DNA of 64,000 bases from Sva-07 sp963752815 (GTDB taxonomy: Bacteria > Actinomycetota > Acidimicrobiia > Acidimicrobiales > Ilumatobacteraceae). Positions 1-8,392 of the stretch are shown here, piece after piece. The stretch spans positions 682,001 to 746,000 of the forward strand of contig CAVVZI010000015.1 in assembly GCA_963752815.1 (NCBI GenBank), in the 5' to 3' direction. A program made the translations under genes and the position numbers. Positions within the stretch are counted from its first letter, which is position 1. The number at the start of each line of letters is the position of its first letter. The notes beneath the pieces are model-generated. The model made no database searches and had not been told where the DNA came from. It saw only the letters and a list, made by a program, of their open reading frames with translations.

Positions 1-29
1 GCGGTGGTCACCGTCGTTCCCGTGAGGGT

Positions 30-47
30 GGCACGGCAAACCGTGCC
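30..47 (-). terminator. hairpin downstream of trxB
   Basis: A 7-bp perfect inverted repeat (GGCACGG / CCGTGCC) with a 4-nt loop lies about 70 bp past the trxB stop on the minus strand. There is no T-run after it, so a rho-independent terminator is only one reading; it may just be a 3'-end stabilising stem. The rest of positions 1-118 shows no convincing gene. Confidence 0.35.
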
Positions 48-118
48 GACAGAGTACAACTGCGGCGGAACCACCGGTATTCCCGCACGATACCACGCAG
101 AGTGCTCGGGTTTCACCA

Positions 119-1096
119 TCAGTGGTGGCTGTTGGCCTCGAGCCAGCGCTCGGCATCGATCGCCGCCATACACCCGGAGCCGGCGGCGGTGATCGCCTGG
201 CGGTACGTGTGATCCTGCACGTCACCGCAGGCAAAGACGCCGTCGACGTTCGTGTAGGAGGAGTCGGGCGTGGTGATCAGGTATCCGGAGTCGGGTTCCA
301 TGTCGAGCTGCCCGACGAACAGGTCGGTGTTCGGCCGGTGGCCGATGGCGACGAACAGCCCGGTCACATCGAGCGTGCTCGGTTCGCCGGTCACCGTGTT
401 CACGACCCCGATCCCGGTGACCGCTTGTTCGCCCATGATCTCGGTGACCTGACTGTTCCAGAGGAAGTCGATCTTCGGGTTGGCGAAGGCACGGTCCTGC
501 ATGATCTTCGAGGCCCGCAGTTCGTCGCGCCGGTGCACGAGGGTGACCTTGTCGGCGAACTTGGTGAGGAAGGTCGCCTCCTCGATTGCCGAATCGCCCC
601 CGCCGACGACCGCGATCTCGTGACCGCGGAAGAAGAAGCCGTCGCAGGTGGCACACGTCGACAGACCGTGGCCGATCAGCCGTTCCTCGGCCTCGAGGCC
701 GAGCATCAGCGATTGGGCGCCGGTACTCACGATCACCGCGTTGGCCAGGTACAGCGTGTCTCGCACCCAGACCTTGTGGGGGCGCTCGCTGAAGTCGACC
801 TTGGTCACCTTCTCGGTGATGATCTCCGTGCCGAATCGCAAGGCCTGCTCGCGCATGGCGTGCATCAGGTCGGGTCCCATGACGCCATCGGCGAAGCCTG
901 GGTAGTTCTCGACCTCGGTGGTCAACATGAGCTGGCCGCCTGGCTGGTCGCTCGTGCTCGACGGCTCGCCCTCGATCAGTAGCGGGGCGAGGTTGGCCCG
1001 TGCGGTGTACACGGCGGCGGTCAGGCCGGCAGGGCCGGATCCGATGATGATGACATCACGAACGGCAGGGCGAACAGGAGGGGGGACGTCGGACAT
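119..1096 (-). CDS. trxB: thioredoxin reductase
   Basis: This is the 325-residue NADPH-dependent flavoenzyme that reduces thioredoxin in the cytoplasm. The N-terminal FAD-binding motif reads GSGPAGLTAAVY. The redox pair is CATC in CATCDGFF near residue 147. The NADPH-binding motif is GGGDSAIEE, and the C-terminal FAD motif is GDVQDHTYRQAITAAGSG. Length is typical of bacterial low-Mr TrxB. The ATG follows a purine-rich stretch (GGGAGAGAACC on the coding strand). It is the last gene of a minus-strand run from DUF6049 to trxB. The ECF sigma and anti-sigma genes just upstream match the sigM-rsmA-trxB order of mycobacteria. No thioredoxin gene is visible downstream before the window edge. Confidence 0.97.
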   Translation of the reverse strand: MSDVPPPVRPAVRDVIIIGSGPAGLTAAVYTARANLAPLLIEGEPSSTSDQPGGQLMLTTEVENYPGFADGVMGPDLMHAMREQALRFGTEIITEKVTKVDFSERPHKVWVRDTLYLANAVIVSTGAQSLMLGLEAEERLIGHGLSTCATCDGFFFRGHEIAVVGGGDSAIEEATFLTKFADKVTLVHRRDELRASKIMQDRAFANPKIDFLWNSQVTEIMGEQAVTGIGVVNTVTGEPSTLDVTGLFVAIGHRPNTDLFVGQLDMEPDSGYLITTPDSSYTNVDGVFACGDVQDHTYRQAITAAGSGCMAAIDAERWLEANSHH

Positions 1097-1141
1097 GGTG
1101 GTTCTCTCCCGGGGAGGATTCGTTGAGCGGTGAGCGGCGTG

Positions 1142-1465
1142 TCAGTGGGCGCTGGCGGCGCGCTTCCTGAACAACAACAGCCCGCCCAGGCAGAGAATTC
1201 CGCCGACGATGTAGTAGCTCAGGTACACCGCCTGGGGCTTGGTGACCACGAGATCGAGCAGTGCCTGGATCCCGCGCATCAGCAGCACGATCGTGATGAC
1301 GACGATGAACACGCCGAGGAAGGCGGCGATGATCCCGAACACGACGGCCCGCGCCGCCATGACCGCCTTGGTGGTGGTCTGTTCGCGAACGGTGGTGACG
1401 ACGGTGACCAGCTTGTTCGTGGTGTCGCTGGCCCAGTTCGGATCGGTGAGGGGGTTCCCCGGCAT
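1142..1465 (-). CDS. small two-TM membrane protein
   Basis: This is a predicted 107-residue protein of unknown function. I start it at the ATG at 1465 (MPGNPLTDPN) because the upstream residues look non-coding. A first hydrophobic helix spans roughly residues 37-60 (VVFGIIAAFLGVFIVVITIVLLM). A second spans about 79-97 (LSYYIVGGILCLGGLLLF). A short basic tail ends in RKRAASAH. The size and two-helix layout resemble the small phage-holin-like or DUF-type membrane proteins common in actinobacteria, but I cannot name the family. It lies between the anti-sigma gene and trxB on the same strand, so it may share their transcript. Confidence 0.7.
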   Translation of the reverse strand: MPGNPLTDPNWASDTTNKLVTVVTTVREQTTTKAVMAARAVVFGIIAAFLGVFIVVITIVLLMRGIQALLDLVVTKPQAVYLSYYIVGGILCLGGLLLFRKRAASAH

Positions 1466-1543
1466 GAGCGAGCACACTAGCCCGGCGGGCCGGTCAACGA
1501 CCACGGTCGGGCCGTGACGCAGCAGGTGAAGCGGGGCGGTGGG

Positions 1544-2497
1544 TCAGGGAAGCGGCGCGCTGGCGACCCGAACACATCCGTCGGCGACGTACGCGAGGGC
1601 GAGGTCGCGGGAAACGTCGAGGCCGACGACCACCGTCTGGCCCTGGTAGTTCGCCAGACCGACGACGACGTCGGCACCGAGGCATTTCGGCAGTGGCGCC
1701 TCGTCGCTCAGCGCGCTTGCCGCGGTGGCGACTTCGGCCGGCGCGTCGGTGATGACCGTCGCGTCGTCGGGCAGTTTGCCCGACGCGGGTGCATCGATCG
1801 CCGCCGCGGCGAAGTCGGCGAGGTCGGCGGTGGTCAGCAACACGGCCAGATCGCCGTTGTCGGATGGCGGTGCGTCGGCCGCGAGGTCGGTGTCGACGTC
1901 GGATGCGTTCTCGCTCGGCGCCGCTTCGGTGCCGCCCGCGGAGGCCCGTTCGATCTCGGATTCGGCGATCGTGTCGGCCGCCGCAGCGGCGGGAGTTGCG
2001 GGGTCGGCGCTCGGCAGCTGGTCGGCGGCGGCCGCGTCCGACGATTCCGCGACGCTGTCGTCGTTGCTGTCGGTGTTCGCCGAGCGGATCAGCAGACCTC
2101 CCGCGAGAACGATCACGAGGCCGGCGGCCGCTGCGCCGAGCCACACGCTCGAATGCACGCCGCGCCGTCCGCCGCGTCGCGACGATGATGGTCGCGACCT
2201 CGACACCGCGGCGGCGCCTGCCACGGCCGCGCCGTCGACGCCGGCCGGAGTGCCATCGCGGAGCGCGCCGGTTCGCTCCTGTTCGGGCAGGCGCTCCCAC
2301 GCGTCGAACGCATTGGCCAGATGGCGTTCGCGGGCGGAGATCGAGGCCTCGGGCAGCTCGGCCAGGACCGCGCGGACCTGGCGGAGACGTTCGACCTCGG
2401 AGAGCAGCTCCGGAGTCGACTCCACGCGCGCCCGCTCGCCGGCGTCGAGTTCGCCGTCGAGATACAGGCTCGCGAGAGAGGTCGGGTCGTCAGTCAT
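1544..2497 (-). CDS. membrane anti-sigma factor, zinc-motif-less
   Basis: This is a 317-residue protein whose ATG at 2497 overlaps the end of the ECF sigma gene by 8 bp, the classic sigma/anti-sigma coupling. The N-terminal 75 residues contain the anti-sigma-type YLDGELDAGERARVE helix region. One TM helix lies near residues 117-139 (VWLGAAAAGLVIVLAGGLLI). The rest is an Ala/Asp/Ser-rich extracytoplasmic region with a small C-terminal domain holding two cysteines (PKCLG and ADGCVRV). The HxxxCxxC zinc motif of ZAS-type anti-sigmas is absent. By position it corresponds to mycobacterial RsmA. It presumably holds the adjacent sigma factor at the membrane; the signal is unknown. Confidence 0.8.
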   Translation of the reverse strand: MTDDPTSLASLYLDGELDAGERARVESTPELLSEVERLRQVRAVLAELPEASISARERHLANAFDAWERLPEQERTGALRDGTPAGVDGAAVAGAAAVSRSRPSSSRRGGRRGVHSSVWLGAAAAGLVIVLAGGLLIRSANTDSNDDSVAESSDAAAADQLPSADPATPAAAAADTIAESEIERASAGGTEAAPSENASDVDTDLAADAPPSDNGDLAVLLTTADLADFAAAAIDAPASGKLPDDATVITDAPAEVATAASALSDEAPLPKCLGADVVVGLANYQGQTVVVGLDVSRDLALAYVADGCVRVASAPLP

Positions 2498-3086
2498 CAG
2501 CGTCTGTTGGACGTTCGTCGACACCAGGCGGGTTCCCGAGATCGTCGAGAACACCGTCCTGCGGATCGTCAGATTCGGCCGGTGAGGGTGTGGGCGGCAG
2601 GGGCGGTAGGGCGTCGAGGCGCAGGTGGTCGGCGAGTTGGGAGCGGGCCCGGGCGATCCGCGACTTGACCGTGCCGAGCGGCAGGTCGAGGAGGTCCGCG
2701 ATCTCCTGGTAGTCGAGGTCGACCACGTCACGCAGCACGATCACCACGCGGAAGTCGTCGCTCAAGGTGCCGAGCGCCTCGTCGATCTCGAGCTGGTCGT
2801 CGATGCGACCGAAGCGCCGGCCGGCCGGGTCGTCGACCACCTCGGCCAACGCCTCGTCGCCGACGGCGTGGAGCGAGGGACGACGCTTGCGCCGGCGGAG
2901 TTCGTCGAGCGAGGTGTTCGTGGCGATGCGATAGGCCCAGGTGGCGAACGTCGAGCGCCCGTCGAATCGCGGCAGGCTGCGGACGATCTTGATCAAGGCG
3001 TCCTGGCAGGCGTCGTCGGCATCGCTCGCCGACCCGGTGATGCGACGACAGACGGCGTGGATCCGCTCGTAGTGACGGCGGAGCAA
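2490..3086 (-). CDS. sigM: ECF sigma factor, SigM type
   Basis: This RNA polymerase sigma-70 family ECF factor is about 198 residues as drawn. Region 2 reads YERIHAVCRRITGSASDADDA followed by FATWAYRIATNTSLDELRRR. Region 4 includes DLDYQEIADLLDLPLGTVKS, the helix-turn-helix for -35 recognition. The start is a problem: homology continues upstream of the TTG at 3086 (AAAQRGDRAALDQLLRRHY), but that stretch, back to the kinase stop at 3198, has no ATG or GTG. A non-canonical start, reinitiation after the kinase (same frame), or a sequence error are all possible. The order relative to cca, DUF6049 and trxB supports a SigM-like role in envelope or redox stress. Confidence 0.88.
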   Translation of the reverse strand: MLRRHYERIHAVCRRITGSASDADDACQDALIKIVRSLPRFDGRSTFATWAYRIATNTSLDELRRRKRRPSLHAVGDEALAEVVDDPAGRRFGRIDDQLEIDEALGTLSDDFRVVIVLRDVVDLDYQEIADLLDLPLGTVKSRIARARSQLADHLRLDALPPLPPTPSPAESDDPQDGVLDDLGNPPGVDERPTDADD

Positions 3087-3197
3087 CTGATCGAGCGCGG
3101 CGCGATCGCCGCGCTGGGCGGCCGCGATCAGTTGGGTGTCGTCGAGCGCTGCGATGGTGCGGAGCGTAACGAAGCCCTTCCGCGCACCGGCGTGATG

Positions 3198-5078
3198 TCA
3201 GCCGACGAGCGTGATCTCGCCGAGCCGGCCCCGGTAGGGGTGGGCCTCGGTGCACGAGTCGTCTCGGCCGAGCTCGTTCAGCAGGATGAGTATGTGGCGG
3301 GCGGGGGCCGGCGGCGTGGCGGAGGTGACGGTTGCCGGCTGGTCGGCGAACGACTTCGTGCCGATGGCCGGACCCCATTGGGCGGGGTCGGTGGGAGCGA
3401 CGTCGTCGGCGGAGGCGAAGAACTGGAGCTGGTACGGGGCGTTGATGACGTCGACCGACAGGGCCTGCTGCGTGAGCTGGTCGAACGAGACGACGAGCCC
3501 GACGCCGCGCTTGGCGCCCATGTACTGCGACTCGTAGCACGACGTCGCCCAGGACGTGGTGGCGACGCCGTCGGCCAACGCCAGCGCCGTGTCGGCGTTG
3601 TTCTCCTCGTTGTCGCCGTCGGGGTCGAACGCCGTCACGGCGGTGATGGTGGCCGGCCCGGTGGGCGCCGCCGCCGCCGCTGCCGGGTCGACGGGGGCCG
3701 CGACTGCACCGGTCGCCGGATCGGCCGGGGCGACGGTGTCGCTCGCGGGGAGCACGGTCGTGGTGGAGGCGGCCTCGCCGCCGCCGTACTGGAGGTTGAA
3801 CCACAACAGCCCACCGACGAGCAGGGCGATCACCAGCAGGACCGCGACCACGAGCATGCTCGGCTTCCAGCTGTTCGACAGGCCGTTCGCGGTCGGCGGA
3901 TCGGGGCGGCGCGCAACGCCCTGGGGCGGCGTCGGTTGCCGTGCCGGGCGCACCGGGACCGATGGCCGCGCGTCGGCCGTCGTGGCAGCCCGCACCGGCA
4001 CGCTTCCCGTGCGGGTCACCTCGCCAGGGATGGCGCCGACCATCAACGTCGTGGCGGGAGCGTTCGTGGCCGGCGTCGATTTCGCGATGGGCCAACGCGG
4101 TGCGGCGGCCGGTGCCGGAGCGTCCGCCACGGGCAGCGGGCGCTCGATCTCGTCGGACGGGGCGCGACGGAAGCGCCGGCCGAACGGGATGACCGGTGAC
4201 CGCTCGGTGATCGTGTCGTCGACCGTCGGCGGCCCCTCGGCGGCGGCCGTGCGCAGGGCCTCGACCAGTTCGGCGCCGGACGCCGGACGGTTCGCCGGGT
4301 TGCGGGCGAGCAGCCGGTGGATGATGGTGACGAGCGCGGTCGGCAACGTGGCGCGCAGGCGCGCGAGATCGGTGGGATCGCGCTGCAGCCGGGCGAGCGC
4401 CGTGTCGGCGTCGGTCTCGCCGAGGAACGGAACCCGTCCCGCGAGGCATTCGTAGAGCACGAGCCCCAGCGAGTACAGGTCGGCCCGCCCGTCGAGCTTC
4501 TTGCCGCGCACCTGCTCGGGTGAGAGGTACTTCGCCGTGCCCATCATGATGTTGTCGCTGGTCAGGTCGGCATCGGGCGACTGGAGGCCCTTGGCGATCC
4601 CGAAGTCGGTCAGCAGGACACGACCGTCGGACGTGATCATGATGTTGCCGGGCTTCACGTCGCGGTGCACGAAGCCGGCCTCGTGGGCGTGGTCGAGCGC
4701 CAACGCGACGCACGTGCCGATGTGGCAGGTCAGCTCGGGGCTCAGGCGCTTCTGGGTGTCGAGCAGTTGCCGCAGGCTCTTGCCCTCGACGAGCTGCATC
4801 ACCACGGCCTGACGCCCGTCCTGTTCGAACACGTCGTGCACCGCGACGATGTTCGGGTGGTTCAAGCTGGCGGCGGCGATGGCCTCACGGCGGAAGCGTT
4901 CGGTGACGACCTCGTCGGTCGCGAGGTTCGGCTTGAGCCATTTCACCGCCACCTTGCGGTCGAGCGTGAGGTCGACGGCCAGCCACACCTCGGCCATGCC
5001 ACCCTGGGCGAGTTGCCGCTGCAGCTCGTATCGGTGGGCGATGACGGTGGGTGTCGATGAGGAGGCCGCAGTGGACAT
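3198..5078 (-). CDS. transmembrane Ser/Thr protein kinase
   Basis: This is a 626-residue Hanks-type kinase. The Gly-rich loop is QGGMAEVW near residue 27, and the ATP lysine is in VAVKWLK near 50. The catalytic loop is HRDVKPGN, the metal motif DFG, and the activation segment ends in SPEQ, so it should be active. A Pro/Ala-rich linker follows, then one TM helix at about residues 406-428, then an extracellular beta-rich domain of about 150 residues beginning near FDPDGDNEENNADTALALAD. That external segment resembles the galactose-binding-like C-terminal domain of actinobacterial MurJ/MviN. The gene sits where mycobacteria carry that protein (between DUF6049 and sigM). A role in controlling peptidoglycan precursor export is inferred. 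Confidence 0.92.
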   Translation of the reverse strand: MSTAASSSTPTVIAHRYELQRQLAQGGMAEVWLAVDLTLDRKVAVKWLKPNLATDEVVTERFRREAIAAASLNHPNIVAVHDVFEQDGRQAVVMQLVEGKSLRQLLDTQKRLSPELTCHIGTCVALALDHAHEAGFVHRDVKPGNIMITSDGRVLLTDFGIAKGLQSPDADLTSDNIMMGTAKYLSPEQVRGKKLDGRADLYSLGLVLYECLAGRVPFLGETDADTALARLQRDPTDLARLRATLPTALVTIIHRLLARNPANRPASGAELVEALRTAAAEGPPTVDDTITERSPVIPFGRRFRRAPSDEIERPLPVADAPAPAAAPRWPIAKSTPATNAPATTLMVGAIPGEVTRTGSVPVRAATTADARPSVPVRPARQPTPPQGVARRPDPPTANGLSNSWKPSMLVVAVLLVIALLVGGLLWFNLQYGGGEAASTTTVLPASDTVAPADPATGAVAAPVDPAAAAAAPTGPATITAVTAFDPDGDNEENNADTALALADGVATTSWATSCYESQYMGAKRGVGLVVSFDQLTQQALSVDVINAPYQLQFFASADDVAPTDPAQWGPAIGTKSFADQPATVTSATPPAPARHILILLNELGRDDSCTEAHPYRGRLGEITLVG

Positions 5079-6031
5079 GACGCTGCCAGAACGCTAGTGG
5101 GACAACGGACTCCGTTGCGGGCAATGAATGGGGAAGGCTCGACGAGGCCGCAGCCGAGCGAAACCCTACGCACTTGAGTTACTTGGAAGGCGACGCCGAT
5201 CGTGCCGCGCCCGCCGTGGGTGCCGATGACCGGGCCGATCTCGCCGACGACGATCTCGCCGGGAGCGAACGGTCGCAGCATGTCGACGAAGGCATCGACG
5301 TCGCTGCAGTCGGCGTGCATGACGGCGAGGTTCTCGATCGCTCCGTCGTAGCTCTTGACCTTCTCGACGAGGAAGTTCAGCGCCTTCGAGCGGGTGCGCT
5401 GTTTGCCGCCCTGTTCGACGACGCCACCGGTGACCTCGATGATCGGTTTGATGGCCAGCGCGGTCGCGAGCAGTGCCTTCGCGTTGCCGATGCGCCCGCC
5501 CTTCTTCAGGTTCTCGAGCGTGTCCAGTGCGCCGAAGACCCGGGTGCGCTCGATCAGGTCGATCGCCGTTGCCTCGACGTCGTCGATGGCCGCGCCGTCG
5601 CGGGCGAGGCGGGCGCACGCGAGTGCAATGGTTCCGAGCCCCATCGTGATGCTGCGGCTGTCGAGCACGCGCACGTCGAGTTCGACGGCCGGATCGGCCT
5701 CGACCGACCGGGCGGCGAGCTGGGCACTCTGCATGGTGGCCGACAGTGCGCCGGACAGCGACACGACGACGATGCCGGTGGCACCCTCCGTCGCCAGGCG
5801 GCGATAGGCCTGCTCGAACTGGCCGGGAGCGGGTGCGGCGGTTTCGGGGAGCTTGGCCGAGTTGACGCATTTCGACCAGAACTCCTCGGTCGACAGTTGC
5901 TCGCGGTCGATGAACTCCTCGTCACCGAAACGGATCGTCAGCGGGATGATGGTGATGCCGAGTTCGTCGGCGATCGCTGCGGGAAGGTCGCAGGAGCTGT
6001 CGGTGACGATTCGGATGGCGGGCCGGTTCAT
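4943..6031 (-). CDS. DegV family fatty-acid-binding protein
   Basis: DegV proteins bind fatty acids and serve as FakB-type partners of fatty-acid kinase. The family signature is clear: N-terminal VTDSSCDLP, the SLSGALSATMQSA segment, the LENLKKGGRI lipid-binding motif and C-terminal GPVIGTHGGRGTIGVAF. Homology ends at residue 283 (about 5183). As sequenced, the frame continues another 79 residues and overlaps the kinase gene by 136 bp in a different frame, which is implausible. A TAA at 5179-5181 in the +1 frame would end the protein naturally, so a one-base insertion just upstream is likely and the true gene is probably 5179-6031. No FakA-like kinase is in the window. Confidence 0.88.
   Translation of the reverse strand: MNRPAIRIVTDSSCDLPAAIADELGITIIPLTIRFGDEEFIDREQLSTEEFWSKCVNSAKLPETAAPAPGQFEQAYRRLATEGATGIVVVSLSGALSATMQSAQLAARSVEADPAVELDVRVLDSRSITMGLGTIALACARLARDGAAIDDVEATAIDLIERTRVFGALDTLENLKKGGRIGNAKALLATALAIKPIIEVTGGVVEQGGKQRTRSKALNFLVEKVKSYDGAIENLAVMHADCSDVDAFVDMLRPFAPGEIVVGEIGPVIGTHGGRGTIGVAFQVTQVRRVSLGCGLVEPSPFIARNGVRCPTSVLAASCPLRPPHRHPPSSPTDTSCSGNSPRVAWPRCGWPSTSRSTARWR
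5103..5117. promoter_or_regulatory. palindrome upstream of kinase gene
   Basis: The perfect dyad CAACGGA-C-TCCGTTG lies 25 bp upstream of the kinase ATG (coding on the minus strand). It could be an operator or a 5'-UTR hairpin. It falls inside the dubious 3' extension of the DegV frame, supporting the view that this stretch is really intergenic. Confidence 0.35.
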
Positions 6032-6091
6032 GGGCGCATGATCCTACTGGCCGACCGTGCGTACCTCTGGGCCGGTCGCCCTGTCGCGGCG

Positions 6092-8392
6092 TCAGACGGC
6101 GCCGCTCGGATGGCGGTCGCGCCCGCTCTCGATGTCGGCGCGCCGCCGGCTCCGCCAGTGGGCGAACCACCAGCTGAGCAACACGAGGAGGAACCCGGCG
6201 GTGAGCACCTGTCCGAGGCCGGTGAACGCCGAGACACGGGATGTGATCGTGACCGGATCGGCGATCGACTCGCCGGCGGGGGTCAGCACCTCGACCGTGA
6301 TGGGGGAGGTGCCGTTCGACTTGGCCCGCACCGGGATGACGAATGAGGTCTCGTCGTTCGGGCGCAGTGTGACGCTGACGTCGCCGACGTCGGTGGCCTC
6401 GGGATCGTCCGGCGGTGGCGTCGACTCGGGGAACGACAGCTTCGGCGACGAGAAGCGCAGGACGACATCGAGCGGTTCGTCCGACGTGTTGCCGACCTGG
6501 ACCTCGATGTCGCCCGAGCGGCCGGTGAGGGTGAACTTGAACGGCGCGGGAGGCACCACGGCGTCGCGTAACGCGTCGGCCTCGGCCTGGACCTGGCCGG
6601 CCACGACGGCCGCCTGGTCGTCGTCGATCGCCGTCGACAGCATGGCGTTGAGCGTGGTCGCCCATCGATCGGGACGGGGATCGTCGGGAGGGAGCATCGA
6701 CCCGGCACTGGCGGCGCTCAACGCGGTGGCGTTGAGCAGTTCCACGCGGGCGGCGAGTGACGGTCCGGCGGTGTCGGGCAACGTGACGACGACCGGCTCG
6801 CCACGGGCGGTCTGGAAGTCGGTGGTTCCGGTGAGGGTCGACGCCTCGACGAACTCGACGCTCGGCGTGGTGGCGGCGAGCGCTTCGAGCCCGGTGACGA
6901 GCCGCGCGTCGGGAGCAGCCAGGTCGGGCGTCGACAGCACACGGCTGTGCTCGAGCGCAGGCTGTTCGAGGTCGTCGACGAGCATCGAGGTGACCGCCCC
7001 CACCGCCCACTCGGCCGGGGTCGAGGACGCGAGGATCTCGTCCGCGCTCGCCACGGTCAGGTCGGCGGACAGCGAGTCGACGACGATCAGCGGAAGGGTT
7101 CCGCCGTCGGGCAGCGACACGGTCGTGAACAGGTCGGTCGGGGGCAGGCCGGTGTCCTGCGAGCCGGGGTCTTGGGGGTCGGTGTCGACCGTCGCCCGGT
7201 ACATGTCCTGCGTCATCACGAGGTACCGGTAACCGAGGTCGCGCAGTTCCTGCGCGCCGGCGCCGCTCAGCGGGTCGAGGACCACCCAGGCGTTGCGGCG
7301 CGACGGCGTGGTCGGGACGGCGGCGGTGAGCATGTCCTCGCCGGCACTGAGGAGTCGGGCGAACTCGTCCCCGCGATCGACCTCGACCGCGGACGACACG
7401 TCGAACGGCACGGCCGGCACGGCCACGAATTCGTCGCCGACGAGGGCCCCGGCCAGCGACTGGGAGCCCGCCGGGGTGCTCGCCGCCGCGGCGACGATCG
7501 GCGGGGGGACGTCGAGGGTCACCGGGGCAGTGACCGCCCCCGCGAACGCGACGGCGTCGTCGAACTCGGCCGCCGCGGCCGTGTCGCCGTCGGCCGCGGG
7601 TTTCACGGCGGTGACGATCGAGAGGTCGATCGGGACGGGAGCGCTCTCGTTCGGGCCGGGCAGGCGCTGCACGACCGTGCCGTGGGTGGCGACGAGGATG
7701 TCACCGCTGCCGATCCCGACGAGCAGTTCGGTGCGGACGGGATACAGACCGGGCGTCTCGAACTTGAGACGTTCCTCGACGCTGTTCACCACGTCGGTCG
7801 GGACGTCGACGGTGAGGATGGCTGCGCCATCGTCGTCGTACGTCACCAGGGGCCGGGCGTCGTCGATCTGGATTCCGTCGATCGCGCTCCCGAACGCGGC
7901 ACGGTCGGCGTCGCCACCGATGATCCGGTCGAGTTCGCGGGTCGAGGTGGTGGCCGTGAGGGGTGGGTAGTTCGTCACCTGGAGCCGGAGTGGGAACAGG
8001 GGTGCCGGCGCGACAGTGGTGGCCGGCACCGTGGTCTCGGGTGCCACGGTCTCGGGTGCCACGGTGTCGGTGGTCGCGGTGTCGATGGGTGTCGTGTCGA
8101 CGGGTGCGGTCTCGGTCGGCACGGGAACGGTCGGGACCGTCGTCGCCGGAACCTCGACGCCCAGATCGAGCGAAGCGAGGTCGCCGGTGAGGCGGTAGAC
8201 GAGGTGGAGCGATGCGTCGGGCTCGAACGCGTACTGCTCTTCGACGAGCTCGATCTGGATACCGACCTCCGTGGCCTGTGTCGGGGTGTTCTGCGCCGGC
8301 GCGCTGTGCGCGATCGGGGACGGCGCGAGGGAGAGGTGGACGGCGACTGCCAGGGCGACGGCGAGGGCGGATGCGGCGACGCGTCGGGGCAT
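6092..8392 (-). CDS. DUF6049 family secreted/membrane protein
   Basis: This is a 766-residue protein of the actinobacterial family found beside cca and murJ (Rv3909-like by position). The ATG at 8392 opens directly into a signal peptide (MPRRVAASALAVALAVAVHL). The bulk is extracytoplasmic, with a Thr/Pro/Val-rich low-complexity stretch at about residues 80-140. A C-terminal TM helix (LGQVLTAGFLLVLLSWWFAHW) is followed by a short basic cytoplasmic tail. The molecular function is unknown; location suggests cell-envelope work. Its start codon overlaps the stop of the GNAT gene upstream (TGATG), so the two are translationally coupled. Confidence 0.85.
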   Translation of the reverse strand: MPRRVAASALAVALAVAVHLSLAPSPIAHSAPAQNTPTQATEVGIQIELVEEQYAFEPDASLHLVYRLTGDLASLDLGVEVPATTVPTVPVPTETAPVDTTPIDTATTDTVAPETVAPETTVPATTVAPAPLFPLRLQVTNYPPLTATTSTRELDRIIGGDADRAAFGSAIDGIQIDDARPLVTYDDDGAAILTVDVPTDVVNSVEERLKFETPGLYPVRTELLVGIGSGDILVATHGTVVQRLPGPNESAPVPIDLSIVTAVKPAADGDTAAAAEFDDAVAFAGAVTAPVTLDVPPPIVAAAASTPAGSQSLAGALVGDEFVAVPAVPFDVSSAVEVDRGDEFARLLSAGEDMLTAAVPTTPSRRNAWVVLDPLSGAGAQELRDLGYRYLVMTQDMYRATVDTDPQDPGSQDTGLPPTDLFTTVSLPDGGTLPLIVVDSLSADLTVASADEILASSTPAEWAVGAVTSMLVDDLEQPALEHSRVLSTPDLAAPDARLVTGLEALAATTPSVEFVEASTLTGTTDFQTARGEPVVVTLPDTAGPSLAARVELLNATALSAASAGSMLPPDDPRPDRWATTLNAMLSTAIDDDQAAVVAGQVQAEADALRDAVVPPAPFKFTLTGRSGDIEVQVGNTSDEPLDVVLRFSSPKLSFPESTPPPDDPEATDVGDVSVTLRPNDETSFVIPVRAKSNGTSPITVEVLTPAGESIADPVTITSRVSAFTGLGQVLTAGFLLVLLSWWFAHWRSRRRADIESGRDRHPSGAV

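Noticed and set aside
4..192. Short plus-strand open frame at the window start
   Set aside because: Low-complexity translation, overlaps the end of trxB antisense, no RBS.
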